Source: an uncultured Clostridia bacterium (GTDB taxonomy: Bacteria > Bacillota > Clostridia > Christensenellales > UBA1242). Taken from it: a DNA stretch of 6,941 nucleotides. The translations under genes were made by a program, and so were the position numbers. The notes below the pieces were generated by a model. That model saw only the letters and a program-made list of their open reading frames with translations, did not search any database and was not told the origin of the DNA. Shown in pieces: positions 5,521 through 6,941 of this stretch. The stretch is from NCBI GenBank assembly GCA_944380695.1, contig CALWII010000010.1, positions 1-6,941 of the forward strand, given 5' to 3'. Position 1 is the stretch's first letter, and every line of letters starts with the position of its first letter.

Positions 5521-6661
5521 GTACGGGAAATTTGATTTCGACACTTTTAATAAGGTCGATTTGCGAAAGAAAAAAGAAATGGTCTTTTCACTTGGCATTT
5601 ATGAATTGAGAGCTTTGGCGAGGGAGCTGGGTATTAAGTCACCCACAACAAAGGTGAGAGATGTTTTAATTGATAATATTGTTGAAACATTGGCACAGGG
5701 TAAACCGACTGACCCTCAAATTAGCAAAAAGGGTAGACCTTTTAAAAAACTTGCGAATATGGAAAATATTTTATCTTTTATATCAAATAAAAAAGATATT
5801 GGTGACGATTTAATGGTTTTCAACCAAGATATACCAGATTTCAAGGTAAAGGGGGGAGAGCTTTTTAATGTGCAGGGTGTGTTAAGAATAGCACAACAAA
5901 CAGCATATTTTTTAGATTTAAAAACTAGCGAAGAGGTTTTTTTGAACCAAGATTTTGTTGATAACAAAAAACTTGTAAATGGTGATTTTATACAAGGCAA
6001 GGCTTATGTTATAAACAGTAAGAAGCAATATTTAATAGAAACCGTTGACAAAATAAATTTTAAGGACAGTAAAGAGTATGTCCCACTACAAAATGCTCAT
6101 TTACCCCAAGTTCTTCCATCTGAATTTTTGCACGCAGAAAATTTAAAACTATTGCGTGGTGGCAGAAATTACTATGTTAATAAAGAACCAATATTTTTAG
6201 ACAACAAATTGAAAAAGGTTTTTTCAACGATATCAGCAGACGATACTGTCAATGTTTTTTTAGGGCTTAATCTATGTTTTGAAGATAAAATGTATGTGGC
6301 CTCTTTAAATAATTTTGTTTGTTTCTATACCGACTATTTAAGTGAAAATTCAAATTGTTTTGACAAGATTTTAGATTCTTATAATTTAGTAAACAGACTT
6401 TCAATGCAAGGAGTAAACATAAATTTTATAATATATGATGCGGGTTTGGTTTTAACTCAACTTGAACAAAAATTTAATATTTTAAATAAAGACAACCCGT
6501 ATTATGAAGCTGAACAATTTTTTAAAAAAATTATTTCGCTTGCCGTTAGCAAAAATAATAATATATCGACCACTTTATTTTTAACAATAAAAGATTCTGA
6601 TTTGCAAAACAATATTATTAAAAACGACCTTATTCGCATTTCAATTGATGTCAGCATATAA
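5519..6661 (+). CDS. Degenerate Rho-like protein (Rho-N, OB fold and P-loop-less ATPase-like domain)
   Basis: This 380-residue protein is soluble, with no signal peptide. Residues 18-58 (LGIYELRALARELGIKSPTT region) match a Rho N-terminal helical domain. Residues 70-77, KKGRPFKK, resemble an AT-hook. Residues 112-181 match the Rho cold-shock-like RNA-binding fold in order: GVLRI (120-124), YFLDL (130-134), EVFLNQDF (139-146), NGDFIQGKAYV (154-164), Y171 and VDKINF (176-181). Residues 186-357 follow the Rho ATPase domain, compared from memory: GGR (214-216) aligns with GQR, and the next 22 residues align without gaps to the P-loop region, but the Walker A Gly-Lys-Thr becomes Phe226-Leu227-Asp228. 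The catalytic-Glu segment becomes GLNLCFED. The Walker B Asp may survive as Asp307 (IIYD). FFKKIISLAV (334-343) matches the FFGAARN segment. It ends before the arginine finger; Rho is about 420 long. It likely binds nucleic acid without ATP-driven translocation. It is transcribed alone. Confidence 0.75.
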   Translation: MYGKFDFDTFNKVDLRKKKEMVFSLGIYELRALARELGIKSPTTKVRDVLIDNIVETLAQGKPTDPQISKKGRPFKKLANMENILSFISNKKDIGDDLMVFNQDIPDFKVKGGELFNVQGVLRIAQQTAYFLDLKTSEEVFLNQDFVDNKKLVNGDFIQGKAYVINSKKQYLIETVDKINFKDSKEYVPLQNAHLPQVLPSEFLHAENLKLLRGGRNYYVNKEPIFLDNKLKKVFSTISADDTVNVFLGLNLCFEDKMYVASLNNFVCFYTDYLSENSNCFDKILDSYNLVNRLSMQGVNINFIIYDAGLVLTQLEQKFNILNKDNPYYEAEQFFKKIISLAVSKNNNISTTLFLTIKDSDLQNNIIKNDLIRISIDVSI

Positions 6662-6667
6662 GATTTG

Positions 6668-6703
6668 TTGACAAGATGGTTTTTTATAAATTATAATATC
6701 AGT
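6668..6703 (+). promoter_or_regulatory. Promoter of lgt, predicted leaderless start
   Basis: TTGACA (6668-6673), an 18-base spacer and TATAAT (6692-6697) are followed by six bases (ATCAGT) and the ATG at 6704. The expected transcription start is the A of the ATG, and no Shine-Dalgarno sequence is present. The spacing is identical to that at the ABC operon. Confidence 0.82.
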
Positions 6704-6941
6704 ATGTTAGTAATTTCTAGTGGATTTAATATAGGAACTCTTCATATAACTTTTTATGGTTTAATTATGGCGCTTGCTATGGCAACGGGGGTAGCCGTTG
6801 CTTGTTTAAATGTAAAAAAACGAGGTTTAAATTCAACTGATATATTAATTTTGGCTTGCTATGTTTTACCTCTTGCTGTTATAGGCGCAAGGATTTACTA
6901 TGTGATATTTTCGCTTGATAGTATTACTTCTTTTTGGCAAG
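6704..6941 (+). CDS. lgt: Prolipoprotein diacylglyceryl transferase, N-terminal 79 residues (cut by window edge)
   Basis: Lgt moves diacylglycerol from phosphatidylglycerol to the lipobox cysteine of prolipoproteins in the cytoplasmic membrane, the first step of bacterial lipoprotein maturation. The visible 79 codons show the family's N-terminal pattern: IGTLHITFYGLIMALAM (10-26), containing the conserved Tyr-Gly of the first helix, a basic loop NVKKRG (36-41), and GARIYYVIF (61-69), corresponding to the family's GxRxxYVxF segment in the second or third helix region. Family length is about 250-290, so roughly two thirds lies beyond the right edge. ATG 6704 puts the usual short stretch before the IGTL motif. 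In-frame TTG codons at 6665 and 6668 have no ribosome binding site and overlap the promoter. The gene has its own promoter, 43 bases after the Rho-like gene's stop codon. Confidence 0.93.
   Translation, partial: MLVISSGFNIGTLHITFYGLIMALAMATGVAVACLNVKKRGLNSTDILILACYVLPLAVIGARIYYVIFSLDSITSFWQ

Noticed and set aside
5716..6000. Minus-strand 94-codon open frame
   Set aside because: Antisense to the Rho-like OB-fold region, which has clear protein-level similarity on the plus strand.
5519..6661. Rho pseudogene
   Set aside because: The frame is intact for 380 codons with a strong promoter and ribosome binding site; the changes are substitutions spread through the domain, not frameshifts or early stops.
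1..6941. Mollicute-type code with TGA read as tryptophan
   Set aside because: All genes read through with the standard code, tryptophan is TGG, and all visible stops are TAA; nothing calls for reassignment.

Overview
This is an AT-rich bacterial window with sigma-A/sigma-70-type promoters (TTGACT/TTGACA and TATAAT), Shine-Dalgarno sites of the AGGAGG type, TAA stops for all four complete genes or gene ends seen, and no sign of stop-codon reassignment. The gene set and style suggest a low-GC Bacillota (Firmicutes), perhaps an uncultured Clostridia-like lineage. That placement is inference from composition and protein character, not a database result.

Positions 1-3486 (minus strand) hold a two-gene operon for a heterodimeric ABC exporter. 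The first gene (3486-1747) carries the non-catalytic ATP-site residues and the second (1747 to beyond the left edge) carries the catalytic ones, so neither half makes sense alone. The two genes overlap by one base (TAATG), and the second has a perfect AGGAGG. Positions 3487-3598 are a divergent intergenic region with back-to-back promoters.

Positions 3599-5452 (plus strand) hold a two-gene unit. The first gene encodes a protein built of eleven exact 17-residue repeats, a probable beta-solenoid with a charged, lysine-rich tail and no recognised function. The second, 18 bases downstream, encodes a membrane protein resembling the DUF2899/ArsP_2 putative metal-exporter family, with a His/Cys-rich loop.

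Positions 5519-6661 encode, from a near-consensus promoter, what looks like a degenerate paralogue of transcription terminator Rho. It has a Rho-N-like segment, an AT-hook-like linker, a Rho-type OB fold, and an ATPase domain that keeps the colinear fold pattern but has lost the P-loop lysine and the catalytic glutamate and stops before the arginine finger. From 6704 to the right edge is the start of lgt (prolipoprotein diacylglyceryl transferase).

Two features stand out. The first is the ATPase-dead Rho-like protein. The second is promoter geometry: two genes (the ABC operon and lgt) have TATAAT exactly six bases before ATG and no Shine-Dalgarno site, predicting leaderless mRNAs, while the two other promoters predict leaders of only about 13-14 nt that begin almost at the Shine-Dalgarno site. 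No IS elements, tRNAs, rRNAs, CRISPR arrays or convincing terminators were seen, and no gene-free stretch exceeds about 110 bases.
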